Below, one piece after another: positions 16,671-25,237 of a stretch of DNA of 64,000 bases. The notes beneath the pieces are model-generated. The model did not search any database and had not been told where the DNA came from. It worked only from the letters and a program-made list of their open reading frames with translations. The position numbers were made by a program, and so were the translations under genes. This DNA is from Novosphingobium sp. Rr 2-17. GTDB taxonomy: Bacteria > Pseudomonadota > Alphaproteobacteria > Sphingomonadales > Sphingomonadaceae. The DNA is taken from assembly GCF_000272475.1 (NCBI RefSeq), contig NZ_AKFJ01000089.1:1-64000 (forward strand), written 5' to 3'. Position 1 is the stretch's first letter. The number at the start of each line of letters is the position of its first letter.

Positions 16671-17669
16671 TCAGCGCCACACTCCAACGAGTTCAACGTA
16701 CCCGAAACCTCGAACCGGCTTTCCGCGCCAGGTGCCGCTCATGGCGCTCGCGCCTTCATATTTGTTGAGGACCGGAACTTGCGAGACGAATTCCTGCTCT
16801 CGCGGCGATGGCGTCACCTCCAGTTCCGCGTCCATCGCGGGAATGCGAACCGTCCAGCGGGTGGGGTAACGGGCGCCGCTTTTCTCGCTGTGCCAGATGT
16901 CCCGCGCCCCGAGACCGGGTTCGGCTGCGGCTACGGTCTGTGATCCGTCGGCATGGAGTATGGTCGCCCAGGCCCGTTCCTCACCGCCGAGCTTGGCGGG
17001 GCCGGACCAGAGACTGACGGCGTCGCCATTATCGAGATTGATGTCCATCCAGCTCCATTTGAACGCGGCATCGACAGCGGCATCGCCATCTTGGTTCTGC
17101 CACTGCCTATCGAACCAGGCGGACCCTTCGATGGGGCTGGTCTTGCCGTCGATCGTGATCGTGCCGCGTGCGGCGAGCCGAGGAACGGAATATTGATGGA
17201 TCATCATGTCGATGAGCGGGAAGACGCCGGTCCCACCATTCATGATGACCGGGCTCGTCGCGAGGGCCTCGATCTCCACCTTGCCCCTGCCGTCGGCAAG
17301 GGCAGCCTCGACGCGCAACTTGTCGAGGGTCCCCCACAAGCGGCCATTCGGCATTTTGATATCGAAGCCGGTGTCCGCGATGGTCGCCTGATCGAGCGGG
17401 ATCACGATATCGTCGGCGCTGTACCATCCGGTCGTCTCATTGGTGATCGAGACACACGCCTGGATGGCGCTGCCGCCGCCCGGCATCGGAAAGATCATGA
17501 TATGATACAGAAAGTTCAGGACTTCGCCGTTCGCGACACAATGGGCGATGACAAACCATGAATTGGTCCCAAAGTCCTTCTTCAACGGGAGATCGGCTAC
17601 CGGATCGATAAACGCGCCGACGCCCTTTGGGATCGCGAGAGTCGAAACTTCGGCTGAAACATTGCTCAT
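16671..17669 (-). CDS. CrtC/AttH-type lipocalin-like protein (carotenoid 1,2-hydratase-like)
   Basis: 332 residues, no signal peptide. The pattern of two lipocalin-like halves and the signature GSAWFDRQWQNQ (GxAWFDHQW in CrtC/AttH proteins) assign the family, which includes carotenoid 1,2-hydratase CrtC. Other supporting segments are VSITNETTGWYSADDIVIPL and WSWMDINLDNGDAVSLW. The gene follows its TetR gene by 30 bp and precedes a NIPSNAP gene. The hydratase role is only suggested by family; the protein is shorter in annotation confidence than CrtC of phototrophs. Neighbouring CruF-like and oleate hydratase genes make water addition to lipid double bonds an attractive common theme. Confidence 0.68.
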   Translation of the reverse strand: MSNVSAEVSTLAIPKGVGAFIDPVADLPLKKDFGTNSWFVIAHCVANGEVLNFLYHIMIFPMPGGGSAIQACVSITNETTGWYSADDIVIPLDQATIADTGFDIKMPNGRLWGTLDKLRVEAALADGRGKVEIEALATSPVIMNGGTGVFPLIDMMIHQYSVPRLAARGTITIDGKTSPIEGSAWFDRQWQNQDGDAAVDAAFKWSWMDINLDNGDAVSLWSGPAKLGGEERAWATILHADGSQTVAAAEPGLGARDIWHSEKSGARYPTRWTVRIPAMDAELEVTPSPREQEFVSQVPVLNKYEGASAMSGTWRGKPVRGFGYVELVGVWR

Positions 17670-17699
17670 TTTGAACTCGATCCTTCCTTGGCGATGGCG

Positions 17700-18374
17700 C
17701 TAAATGCTGTTTTGGGGCTGTGCTTCTGGCCTCGCGAAACCCAGCGGCCCAGCGGCGGCAAACAAAGCTGGCAGCATCACAGCCTCGATGAGCTCCGTGA
17801 TCGCGCCATCATCGCGCGGAGAATCCTGAAGCAGGGCAAAATGAATGGCGAGCGCGCCGGGTATCCTGCCGATCACCTCCGGTATTTCATTATGGGCCAG
17901 TTCGCCCCTCGTTACCGCGCGCCCGATGATCGTGCCCCAGTAGCGGGAGCCGAGACGGTGGATGGTCCGGGATAGAAATTCGAGCGGCTCGGGATTGGCC
18001 CTGGCTTGAAGGGTCAGGCTTGCCAGGACGCGCGTGCGACGGGGCGACAGCGCTTCGAAGATCGACAGTATCAATGCTCGAAGGTCGGCCTGAAGGCTGC
18101 CGTGGTCGGCATCCGTATCCGAAATTGCCGCGAGGTCATGCTCCAGGGCGGCAAGCACCAGCTTGGTCTTGTCGGTAAAGCGCCGGTAGATTGCTGGAGG
18201 CGTTGTTTGCGCACCTCGGGCCACAGCGGCGATCGAAAGCGCTTCGAACCCGACATCTGAAAGTGATTCCAGCGCGGCATCTAGGATGGCCCGGTCGAGT
18301 TCCTCGCTTTGCGGGCGCCCAGGCATACGGACTTTGTCGGCCCGCTCGTCTGATATTACCTCAGCGGTCTTCAT
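17700..18374 (-). CDS. TetR-family regulator, paired with the CrtC-like gene
   Basis: 224 residues from MKTAEVISDERADKVRMPGR. HTH: SEELDRAILDAALESLSDVG then FEALSIAAVARGAQTTPPAI and YRRFTDKTKLVLAAL. It is a paralogue of the regulator at 13957. GGAG lies 11 bases before this ATG; a longer frame to 18470 exists but adds an unconserved, Arg-rich leader. It heads an operon with the CrtC-like and NIPSNAP genes, and the palindrome 119 bp upstream would make it autoregulatory. Confidence 0.88.
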   Translation of the reverse strand: MKTAEVISDERADKVRMPGRPQSEELDRAILDAALESLSDVGFEALSIAAVARGAQTTPPAIYRRFTDKTKLVLAALEHDLAAISDTDADHGSLQADLRALILSIFEALSPRRTRVLASLTLQARANPEPLEFLSRTIHRLGSRYWGTIIGRAVTRGELAHNEIPEVIGRIPGALAIHFALLQDSPRDDGAITELIEAVMLPALFAAAGPLGFARPEAQPQNSI

Positions 18375-18492
18375 GGGCGGATAGTCTCCATCGGTGCGAC
18401 CGTCTCCTTCGAAAGGCAATCCATCCACGGTGAATGCCCGACACAGCCGCCGAAAGGCGGTCTGAACCACATACCCAAAATATGTAATTATA

Positions 18493-18516
18493 ATACGATG
18501 TCAATCCATATCGTAA
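18493..18516. promoter_or_regulatory. TetR operator candidate B
   Basis: ATACGAT-N10-ATCGTAA, 119 bp upstream of the tetR start, in an AT-rich stretch that should hold the promoter. Half-sites match candidate A at 15561-15584 exactly. Confidence 0.6.
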
Positions 18517-18822
18517 ATGACATCTCGGCCGACGGGCTAGGTCGTGGCACTCAGCGCGGAAGTGTCACGATTCAAGACCGGCGGTCGGGCGCTCGGAAAC
18601 TTCTGGACGCAGAGGAACGACGACGAACCGCCACGGCGCTGCCTGTTCGAGCTTCATGTCGCCCAAGCTTTGTGATGGCACTGCCGTAGAGGTCGCGATC
18701 AAGATGTGAGATTATGGGTGGCTCGCACGTCTTTGAGCAGCGATCCAAGCCACGAGGGGACGCGCTCCAGCAAAGGGTTCCTTTAGTCGGTCACGCGCAG
18801 CCCGAAACGGAAACGCCGACGA
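18517..18822. other. gap without a supported gene
   Basis: About 300 bp between the tetR promoter and the end of the GST gene. A short plus-strand frame at 18498-18689 overlaps the operator and has no family. Nothing else is recognised. Confidence 0.35.
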
Positions 18823-19467
18823 TCAGCGCGCAGTTGCCGGAAAACGGAAAACCTCAGTGGGTGCGTCCGAACATGACCACGGCGGCACGCGAACCATGAC
18901 CGCTGCGAACAGTTCCGATGCCAGGTAATCCGCCAGCCAAGCCTTGAGGCGTGGCAGTGTTTGGACGTCGAACCAATCGCGATCGACGGCGGCAAACTGC
19001 CGGACGAACGGGATCACCGCCGCATCCGTCAACCCGCGCATAGTCCCGCAAAGGTATGGGCTGGCGGTCAGCCGCCCCTCGATCTCGCGCAGGAAATCCA
19101 GCCCCCTCGCCCGGTGCATCTCCGGATCGGTGTCATGCCGCTCGGGATACTTGTAGCGATCGAGGTCGTGCTTGAACGGTCCATCGTTGGCGGCGATCAG
19201 CGCCGGATCATCGCGGTCGAGCCAGCCTTCCGGGTCGTGCCGGGCCAATGCATGGCGCATGATGTCGATGCTCTGATCGATCACTTGGCCATCGGACAGG
19301 ATCAGGACCGGGACCGTGCCCTTTGGTGATGCCTGCAGCATTTCGGGTGGCTTTGCCGAAAGCTTCACTTCGCGCAACTCGCATGCCGTCCCGCTGATCG
19401 CCAGCGCCAGCCGAGCCCGCATCGCGTAAGGACACCGGCGGAAGCTGTAGAGGATCGGCAGCGCCAA
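18823..19467 (-). CDS. glutathione S-transferase-like protein
   Basis: 214 residues. The N-terminal thioredoxin fold is clear: LYSFRRCPYAMRARLALAIS with CPYA at the active-site position, LQASPKGTVPVLIL (cis-Pro) and VIDQSIDIM. The C-terminal helical domain follows (YLCGTMRGLTDAAVIPFVRQ). It may add or remove glutathione, or isomerise or dehalogenate an aromatic intermediate. The last 20 residues (PPWSCSDAPTEVF onward) look unlike the family and might reflect a frameshift close to the end. It is the last gene of an operon with the MFS and monooxygenase genes, two bases after the preceding stop. Confidence 0.8.
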   Translation of the reverse strand: MALPILYSFRRCPYAMRARLALAISGTACELREVKLSAKPPEMLQASPKGTVPVLILSDGQVIDQSIDIMRHALARHDPEGWLDRDDPALIAANDGPFKHDLDRYKYPERHDTDPEMHRARGLDFLREIEGRLTASPYLCGTMRGLTDAAVIPFVRQFAAVDRDWFDVQTLPRLKAWLADYLASELFAAVMVRVPPWSCSDAPTEVFRFPATAR

Positions 19468-19468
19468 G

Positions 19469-20065
19469 CTACTGCCCGCGCTCGGTCATGAGGCGATAGG
19501 CAGCGGCCATCAGCCGCGTCACATCATCGGCGCTCAGCACGTACTGCGGTTCGTACTCCAGCCCGAGCCGCCGCGATCGCCGCCATTGATCGGCATAGAG
19601 GGCCTTGTCCGAACCGAACACCGAGTGGACGTGACGCGCCAGCGCTGGCGGGCAATCGGGAGAATTGGCCGACCGGAAGATGGCGGCATCGACCACATGC
19701 GGGCCGACCATCACCCACAAGTGCCCCGGCCATGCCGGTTCCGCAGCGGCGAAAACGCTTGCCCCGTCGAACGGCATGCGGTCACCGCGAACGGGCACGC
19801 CATCGACGCTCAGGGTTCCGGCCACAAGATGAACAGGCTTCTGCAGACGGCGCTCAAACTGAATAGCGAGCGTTGCGTTCAGCAGGCTTTCGGTTCCTGC
19901 CTGCTTGGGAAAAACTCTCAGGACGTCCGCCGCGCACGCAGCGATTGTCGCCTGGTCTTCCTCGCCCCAGGAATAGGCCTTGAATGCTTTGGCAGCAGAC
20001 CAGCCATGTGTCGCGGCCACGCGCTGTCCAAGTTGAGCAAGGTCTTTCACAGGAAGCATCGGCAA
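19469..20065 (-). CDS. conserved protein of unknown function
   Basis: 198 residues, soluble. I do not recognise the family. Visible features: an N-terminal helical part (LGQRVAATHGWSAAKAFKAY), a central segment with Val-rich strands (LWVMVGPHVVDAAIFRSANS) and a HVHSVFGSDKALYADQWRRS stretch with conserved-looking aromatic residues. It lies between an MFS gene and a GST gene and is coupled to the GST by a two-base gap, so it probably serves the same catabolic operon. Confidence 0.6.
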   Translation of the reverse strand: MPMLPVKDLAQLGQRVAATHGWSAAKAFKAYSWGEEDQATIAACAADVLRVFPKQAGTESLLNATLAIQFERRLQKPVHLVAGTLSVDGVPVRGDRMPFDGASVFAAAEPAWPGHLWVMVGPHVVDAAIFRSANSPDCPPALARHVHSVFGSDKALYADQWRRSRRLGLEYEPQYVLSADDVTRLMAAAYRLMTERGQ

Positions 20066-20247
20066 ACTCGATCAGGAGGAATGCAGCGCTCCTTAAGCCA
20101 GGCCCGTCGCATAACCAAGCGATCGACGATCAATCGCAGGACCCCGCCCAGCAGCGCGTTGGCATCCACGGTGAGCGCAATGGATAACCTTGCGGCGGGT
20201 CGCCTCCCCGGCATCTTGCGAGCCTGAAATGCCCGCAAAGACACGCT

Positions 20248-21483
20248 TCACGCAGGGTGAGGTTTGCGGTCGATGTGGTCGGCTCGGCGTAGCGCCGTGA
20301 AGCCAGTGGCGACCAGGCCGGTAACGGCGATCGTCGCCAACCCGCCGAACACGACAGCCGGCACCGTCCCGAACCAGTACGCGGTCAGGCCCGATTCGAA
20401 CGCGCCGATCTGGTTGGAGCTGCTGATGAAGATGCCGTTCACCGCGCCCACCCGGCCGCGCAATTCCGGCGGCGTGCGCAACTGGATCAGGGCGCTGCGA
20501 ATGTGGATGCTGACCATGTCGGCAGCGCCCATGATGGTCAGCATTGCCAGTGTCAGCTCGTAGCTTTTCGAAATCCCGAACCCGCAGGTCGATAGCCCAA
20601 AGATCGCGGTAGAGACGAGCAGGATCTGCCCCGCGCTTCTATCGACCGGATGGCGCGCCAGCCACAGCCCGGTGACGACCGCGCCCAGGCCCGGTGCGGC
20701 CCTGAGAATGCCCAAACCTACAGAACCGGTGTGGAGGATGACCATCGCATAGACCGGCAGCAGCGCCATCGCGCCGCCCAGCAACACCGCCAGCATATCG
20801 AGCACCATGGCCCCGCTTAGCACGCGATCGCGCCAGATCACGCCGACACCGGCCAGGGCTGAGCGCAATTCCAGCGCGGGCTTGCTCTGGGACAGGCCAA
20901 CCGCGCCGAGCGCCGCTGCAAGCAGGCCGGACGCACCGAACAGCACCAGGGCCGCACCATAAGCAACCTGCGGTCCGAACGCATAAAGCGCGCCGCCCAG
21001 CACCGGGCCGACAAGCGTGGCAATTTTCGCGACCGTCATCGTCCAGGCGACTGCCCGCGCGACGTCGCGATCGGCCACGACGCTGGGCAAAAGTGCGGTG
21101 TTGATCGGATGTTCGAACGCGCGCGTGCCGCCCGTCACCAGGGCGCCGGCAAACAGCGCTGGAAGCATGGCCTCGGGCGGTAGACCGGGGGCAAGCAGGA
21201 GTAGGCCGGCGGCCAGGGCATTCGCCACTTGCACCACCATGGCCACGCGTCCCGGTGCGAAGCGATCGACCAGGTGGCCCGCCGGCAATGCGAGGACGAG
21301 ACTGGGAAAGAACTGGATCAGCCCGAGCAGGCCCAGATCCAATGTCGAGCCGCTCTTCTGAAACAATTGCAGCGCCAAGGCGAAGGCGAATATCTGCCCG
21401 GCCAGCGCCGAACACCCGCGCAGTAGCCAGACGACGCAGAAACGTCCCCGGAAGGGAGAAAATACCGGAGACGTTTCTGGCAT
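20248..21483 (-). CDS. MFS transporter, EntS-like (MFS_3)
   Basis: 411 residues with about twelve hydrophobic helices. LGLIQFFPSLVLALPAGHLVDRF carries the loop 2-3 motif, and FEHPINTALLPSVV and RTPPELRGRVGAVNGIFISSSNQIGA are typical of the EntS/MFS_3 exporters. It could import the aromatic substrate or export a toxic intermediate. The start lies six bases after the stop of the flavin monooxygenase, so the two are cotranscribed. Confidence 0.85.
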   Translation of the reverse strand: MPETSPVFSPFRGRFCVVWLLRGCSALAGQIFAFALALQLFQKSGSTLDLGLLGLIQFFPSLVLALPAGHLVDRFAPGRVAMVVQVANALAAGLLLLAPGLPPEAMLPALFAGALVTGGTRAFEHPINTALLPSVVADRDVARAVAWTMTVAKIATLVGPVLGGALYAFGPQVAYGAALVLFGASGLLAAALGAVGLSQSKPALELRSALAGVGVIWRDRVLSGAMVLDMLAVLLGGAMALLPVYAMVILHTGSVGLGILRAAPGLGAVVTGLWLARHPVDRSAGQILLVSTAIFGLSTCGFGISKSYELTLAMLTIMGAADMVSIHIRSALIQLRTPPELRGRVGAVNGIFISSSNQIGAFESGLTAYWFGTVPAVVFGGLATIAVTGLVATGFTALRRADHIDRKPHPA

Positions 21484-21489
21484 CGTCGA

Positions 21490-22761
21490 TCAGGCGGCGG
21501 GCGCGAGGCGCTCGTCGATGGTACGGGTGGCAAGCATGGCCGCGGTCCGCTCGTAGGCGAGGCCAGGGTTGGTACGCGCCATCGAGATGTCACGGAAGTA
21601 GCGCTGAAGGCGGCTGCCGTCCTTGGCCGACGTGCTCGTGCCCGCTGCGGTATAGAGCAAGTCGATCGCGTCTGCCGAAAGCCGCGCCGCATGTTGCAAC
21701 CCGGCCTGGATGCGCATGTCGTCGACCTCGGTGTAATCCGCAGGATCGGCCAGACCGGCTGCGCAATAATCGATGTACGACTGCGAACCAGCCAACACGG
21801 CGTTACGCGCTGCTTCCAGCATTCCGAGCGCCAGGCCGTAAGGGCGCAGCAGATCGCCGACGCCGCCACCCGGCACCGGAGGACCGGCTGGCGCGGCCTT
21901 CTTCTTGTCGATGATCCGCTCGAATTCATCCAGCGCGGCAAAGCCGATACCGACCAGGATGGAGGTAATCTCGGTCTGGAAGAACCCGAACATGCGGCCC
22001 GAATACATTGGGTTTCCGTGAAGGTGATAGCCCACGGTGCCGCCATCGATGTTGATCGCGAACAAGTTCTGGTCAACCACCAGAGCCTTGGGCACCCGCG
22101 CATTGTCCACCCGGATGCTGTTGGAACCACTGGCCTTCAGGCCGATATAGCCGCGCCAGTTGTCCAGCATGGTCCATTGCGCACGCGGGACCACCGCCGT
22201 ACCGAACTGGGGCGGGCCGCCAACCGGGCCGTCCTTGGTAATCAGGCGAACGCCGAACATTGCGTGGGTGCTGTGCGGCGATCCCGAACAATAGTCCCAC
22301 TGGCCCTCGATGATCCAGCCGTCCTCGGTTTCCGTCGCCGTGCCGCTGGGAACGCCGCGTGCCGATGCGGTGAACTCGCCATCGTCGCCGAAAATGATGT
22401 CCTGCCCTTCCCTGGAGAACAGCGCCGCGACGTTCAGCGAGTGGGCGGAGGCCAGGCACAGGCCCCAACCGGTGCCGGGGCAACCGCGCGCGATTTCCAT
22501 GATGACACGCGCGAAGACCGGCAAATCGAACTCGTAGCCACCGTAAATCTTCGGCTGCAATATCCTATAGAACCCTGCGGCGCGAAAACGTTCGTGCATT
22601 TCGTCAGAATACGTACCGCGTTCTTCGCTGTTCGCCTGGTCTTCGATAAGTAGGGGGCGCAAGTCCTTTGCGCGACGAACGATCTGTTCCGGGGTAAGAT
22701 CCGGTTCCGGCTGCGACCAATCGCAAATCACATCGCGCTGGGCGCTTCTGAGTGCTGTCAC
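21490..22761 (-). CDS. acyl-CoA-dehydrogenase-fold flavin monooxygenase (HsaA/HpaB-C2-like)
   Basis: 423 residues. Features of two-component class D monooxygenases: an N-terminal helical part (EMHERFRAAGFYRILQPKIYGG), FARVIMEIARGCPGTGWGLCLASAHSLNVA, a central beta domain (GWIIEGQWDYCSGSPHSTHAM) and a C-terminal helix bundle ending AAGTSTSAKDGSRLQRYFRD. These enzymes hydroxylate phenols with FADH2 or FMNH2 from a separate reductase. A paralogue lies at 36108-37328. No reductase gene is adjacent here; the one at 37646 may serve both. A motif shared with other operons lies 74 bp upstream of the start. Confidence 0.85.
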   Translation of the reverse strand: MTALRSAQRDVICDWSQPEPDLTPEQIVRRAKDLRPLLIEDQANSEERGTYSDEMHERFRAAGFYRILQPKIYGGYEFDLPVFARVIMEIARGCPGTGWGLCLASAHSLNVAALFSREGQDIIFGDDGEFTASARGVPSGTATETEDGWIIEGQWDYCSGSPHSTHAMFGVRLITKDGPVGGPPQFGTAVVPRAQWTMLDNWRGYIGLKASGSNSIRVDNARVPKALVVDQNLFAINIDGGTVGYHLHGNPMYSGRMFGFFQTEITSILVGIGFAALDEFERIIDKKKAAPAGPPVPGGGVGDLLRPYGLALGMLEAARNAVLAGSQSYIDYCAAGLADPADYTEVDDMRIQAGLQHAARLSADAIDLLYTAAGTSTSAKDGSRLQRYFRDISMARTNPGLAYERTAAMLATRTIDERLAPAA

Positions 22762-22834
22762 GACTTGCTCACTCCTTAAAAGCTATGCACCGCCTTTGAA
22801 GGAGCACTTGGGTTGCAGCAAGTTGCCCTATGGT

Positions 22835-22855
22835 CTCGTCCGCTTAGCGTACGTC
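22835..22855 (-). promoter_or_regulatory. recurring 21-bp upstream motif, copy 1
   Basis: CTCGTCCGCTTAGCGTAC plus three bases on the plus strand, 74 bp before the start of the minus-strand monooxygenase gene and 89 bp before the plus-strand CMD gene. It agrees with copy 2 (37420-37440) at 18 of 21 positions. Likely a binding site for an IclR-type regulator of the cluster, by inference. Confidence 0.5.
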
Positions 22856-22943
22856 AGGCGGGCGCGGGTGCGAACCGGCTTTGATCGGCGGCGCGGTCGT
22901 CTAGTCCCAAAGCAGACAGACAATGCCTTATCGGGAGCGGACA

Positions 22944-23504
22944 ATGAGCCAGGCGGATAAGCCAAGAATAGATGCGGTGGACATGAAGGCGTTGACGCCC
23001 GAACAACAGGTTGCCGCCAAGGCCGTGCAGGCGGGGCCGCGTGGCGCAGTGCGCGGGCCGTTCGCAGTGCTGCTCAACAGTCCCGGCGCCTTTGCGGCGG
23101 CGCAGGGACTTGGCGCGTATCTGCGGTTCGAGAGCGCCCTGCCCGCCAACTTGCGCGAGTTGGCAATCCTGGTGACGGCGCGCCATTGGCGGCAGGATTA
23201 CGAATGGCAGGTCCATTCGGCGATCGCGCGGGATGCTGGTCTAAGCGAGCTTGCGATCGGTTCTCTCGCGGCGGGCGGCGAGGTCTTGGGGCTGAGCGCC
23301 GAGGAAAGCGTTGTGCTCGCCTTCTGTCGGCAACTTCACGAAACCGGAGGTGTCGATGATGCGACGTTCGCGGCGGCCAGTGCCTTGCTGGGCACGGCGG
23401 GCGTCATCGATCTGTGCAGCGTTTGCGGGTATTACGCGATGCTGGCGATGGTGATGAACGTCGCGCGCAATCCCTTGCCCGCGACGCCATCTCCATTCGA
23501 TTGA
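22944..23504 (+). CDS. carboxymuconolactone decarboxylase-family protein
   Basis: 186 residues from MSQADKPRIDAVDMKALTPE, with GGAG seven bases ahead (an earlier ATG at 22923 has none). The family segment LRELAILVTARHWRQDYEWQ then VHSAIARDAGLSELAI carries the Glu/His pattern of the decarboxylase group; there is no CxxC as in AhpD peroxidases. It could decarboxylate or isomerise a ring-cleavage lactone. It stands alone between the monooxygenase operon and an oppositely oriented reductase gene. Confidence 0.78.
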   Translation: MSQADKPRIDAVDMKALTPEQQVAAKAVQAGPRGAVRGPFAVLLNSPGAFAAAQGLGAYLRFESALPANLRELAILVTARHWRQDYEWQVHSAIARDAGLSELAIGSLAAGGEVLGLSAEESVVLAFCRQLHETGGVDDATFAAASALLGTAGVIDLCSVCGYYAMLAMVMNVARNPLPATPSPFD

Positions 23505-23507
23505 GGC

Positions 23508-24143
23508 TTATGCGTCAGCGCCCACGGCGGCTTTGGCATCTGCCGGGGTGTAGAGCTTGAACTTGTTGGTCAGCGGACCGCCCATCGCGATCAGCTTGCC
23601 ACCCTGATCGATCGGGCCGAGGTCGATCGGCTCTGCTCCCAAGTCCCGGATCAGTTGCGCGACGGCGTCGTTGGCCGCTTGGTCAGACCCGGCCAGGAAC
23701 AGTACCGAAGCATCGTCCTTGGGCGGCAACGACTGGTCGAACACCGGGATCGGCTCGTGATTGAAGGCTTTGACCAGACGTGCGCCCGGCACGTTCTTGG
23801 CAATCACGTCGCTCGACAAGACATCGCCGATCTCGATCAGGTCTTCAGGCTTTGGCCCCAGGCGATTGTTGGTGGCATCGATCACGACCTTGCCGGTCCA
23901 GTCGATGCCGCTCGTGGCGTCTTCAACCTGCGGCCAGCGGATGGCTAGCACGATGATGTCCGAACGCTCGACCATTTCCGCCGGCGTCGCCGCGCTGACG
24001 TTGTCGCCCAGTCCGGTGACCAGATCGGCCAGCGAATCCGGCCCGCGCGAGTTTGACAGGATCACCTGCCAACCCGCCTTCGCCACCTTGGGGGCAAGCA
24101 TCTGCGCAAGGCGACCAGCGCCCAGGAAACCTAGTGTCGTCAC
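23508..24143 (-). CDS. NADPH-dependent F420-reductase-like oxidoreductase
   Basis: 211 residues. The start TLGFLGAGRLAQMLAPKVAK is a Rossmann NADP site; LSNSRGPDSLADLV, IIVLAIRWPQVEDA, KVVIDATNNRLG and LVKAFNHEPIPVF match the NADPH:F420 oxidoreductase-like family, whose bacterial members usually act on other substrates. It probably reduces or oxidises a pathway intermediate; cofactor F420 itself is not implied. It is followed by the IclR gene on the same strand, 40 bases away. Confidence 0.78.
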   Translation of the reverse strand: MTTLGFLGAGRLAQMLAPKVAKAGWQVILSNSRGPDSLADLVTGLGDNVSAATPAEMVERSDIIVLAIRWPQVEDATSGIDWTGKVVIDATNNRLGPKPEDLIEIGDVLSSDVIAKNVPGARLVKAFNHEPIPVFDQSLPPKDDASVLFLAGSDQAANDAVAQLIRDLGAEPIDLGPIDQGGKLIAMGGPLTNKFKLYTPADAKAAVGADA

Positions 24144-24183
24144 TATCTTTACTCCGATTGAAAAGGATCGAATGCGTGTTCGT

Positions 24184-25002
24184 TCAGGCGGCCAATTCCA
24201 TCACGCGCGCCATGTCGGGTCGAAAGGCCGGCAGCTCGGGCGCACCTCCCAGTTCCACCGCGATCCGGTCGCGCGCGGCAAGCAACGGCCCGCCAAGCTT
24301 GTCCCGCGCCTCCTCGTAGGAAAGGTCGGCACGGTTCCACACCACGTTGATGACGCCGACGACGTCACCGGCGACGCACACCGCTGCCGCCATGCTGGCG
24401 CAGCGCGGGTGCGGCTTTTCAGCGCATGTGCTGAATCCATCGCGGCGGCCATCGGCTACGATCCGATCGACCGTGGCCAGCGTCTGCGCCCAATCGGCGC
24501 CCGGGCCTTGATCCGCGTGCAGCCGCTCAAGCACCTTGGCGCGTTGCGCGGCACTGCAATCGCTGAGATATGCGCGGCCAAGCGGGCTATCGAACATCGA
24601 GCGGGCGAGGCCGATCATGCCGATATCGACCGACAGCGGGCTCAGCCGGTGGGTGGATTCCACGATGAGCATCCGCCCTTCGTGGAAGACCGCCAGATCC
24701 GATGGCCAGATCACCTGCTCGGTCAGTTCCTGCAAGGCGCCCCAGGCCGCGCCCCGCAGCTCACCGAAATCGGTCCGCTGTCCCGCTAGTCCCCGGACGC
24801 TGGGCGTCACACGATATTCGCGCGAAAACGGCCCTTGGTAGATCAGGTTCAATTCTTCCAGCGTTTCCAGAATTCGGTGAACGGTTGGCCGCGGCAAGTC
24901 GAGATGGCGACCAATGTCAGCCGCATGGGCACCGCTGACGGTGTTGAGATATTTCAGGACCTCGATCCCTCGAGAAAGAGACCGGATGTGCTTGTAGATC
25001 AC
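24184..25002 (-). CDS. IclR-family transcriptional regulator
   Basis: 272 residues from a GTG start (VIYKHIRSLSRGIEVLKYLN), which has AGAGGG just ahead; an upstream ATG adds an unconserved leader. The winged HTH is at about 10-75 (GAHAADIGRHLDLPRPTVHRILETLEELN) and the effector domain follows (LGRAYLSDCSAAQRAKVLERL, GFSTCAEKPHPRCASMAAAV). It closely resembles the regulator at 28248 (both read SLSRG/ALSRG, LDLPRPTVHR/LDLSRPTVYR). It likely controls one or more operons of this region through an aromatic effector. Confidence 0.88.
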   Translation of the reverse strand: MIYKHIRSLSRGIEVLKYLNTVSGAHAADIGRHLDLPRPTVHRILETLEELNLIYQGPFSREYRVTPSVRGLAGQRTDFGELRGAAWGALQELTEQVIWPSDLAVFHEGRMLIVESTHRLSPLSVDIGMIGLARSMFDSPLGRAYLSDCSAAQRAKVLERLHADQGPGADWAQTLATVDRIVADGRRDGFSTCAEKPHPRCASMAAAVCVAGDVVGVINVVWNRADLSYEEARDKLGGPLLAARDRIAVELGGAPELPAFRPDMARVMELAA

Positions 25003-25174
25003 TAACCCTCTCCAATTTTTATTATGAGCGAAACCTATCACGCTTTCGGACAGAGCAACAAGCCGATGCAGAGAGGGCGGATCGCGCGCTATGTAATTTT
25101 ATAGCGTTATAACAGTAGCTTATATCGATTTTGGAATGTACACCAGGCGGACGGACTCGATCTGCGTCCGCTTC

Positions 25175-25218
25175 AAAAAGCGAAAGGCCGCCCCCGGCAT
25201 TGCCAGGGACGGCCTTTC
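25175..25218 (-). terminator. rho-independent terminator after the thiolase operon
   Basis: On the minus strand GAAAGGCCG pairs with CGGCCTTTC across a GC-rich loop, followed by GCTTTTTG. It lies 20 bases beyond the stop of the SRPBCC gene and would end the operon that runs from 28055 to 25238. Confidence 0.75.
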
Positions 25219-25237
25219 CCTCAACGTGCGGGCGTGA

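Noticed and set aside
20047..20244. 65-residue minus-strand frame between the MFS gene and the unknown gene
   Set aside because: No family, no convincing ribosome site, and it overlaps the next start; Arg/Leu-rich composition suggests chance.
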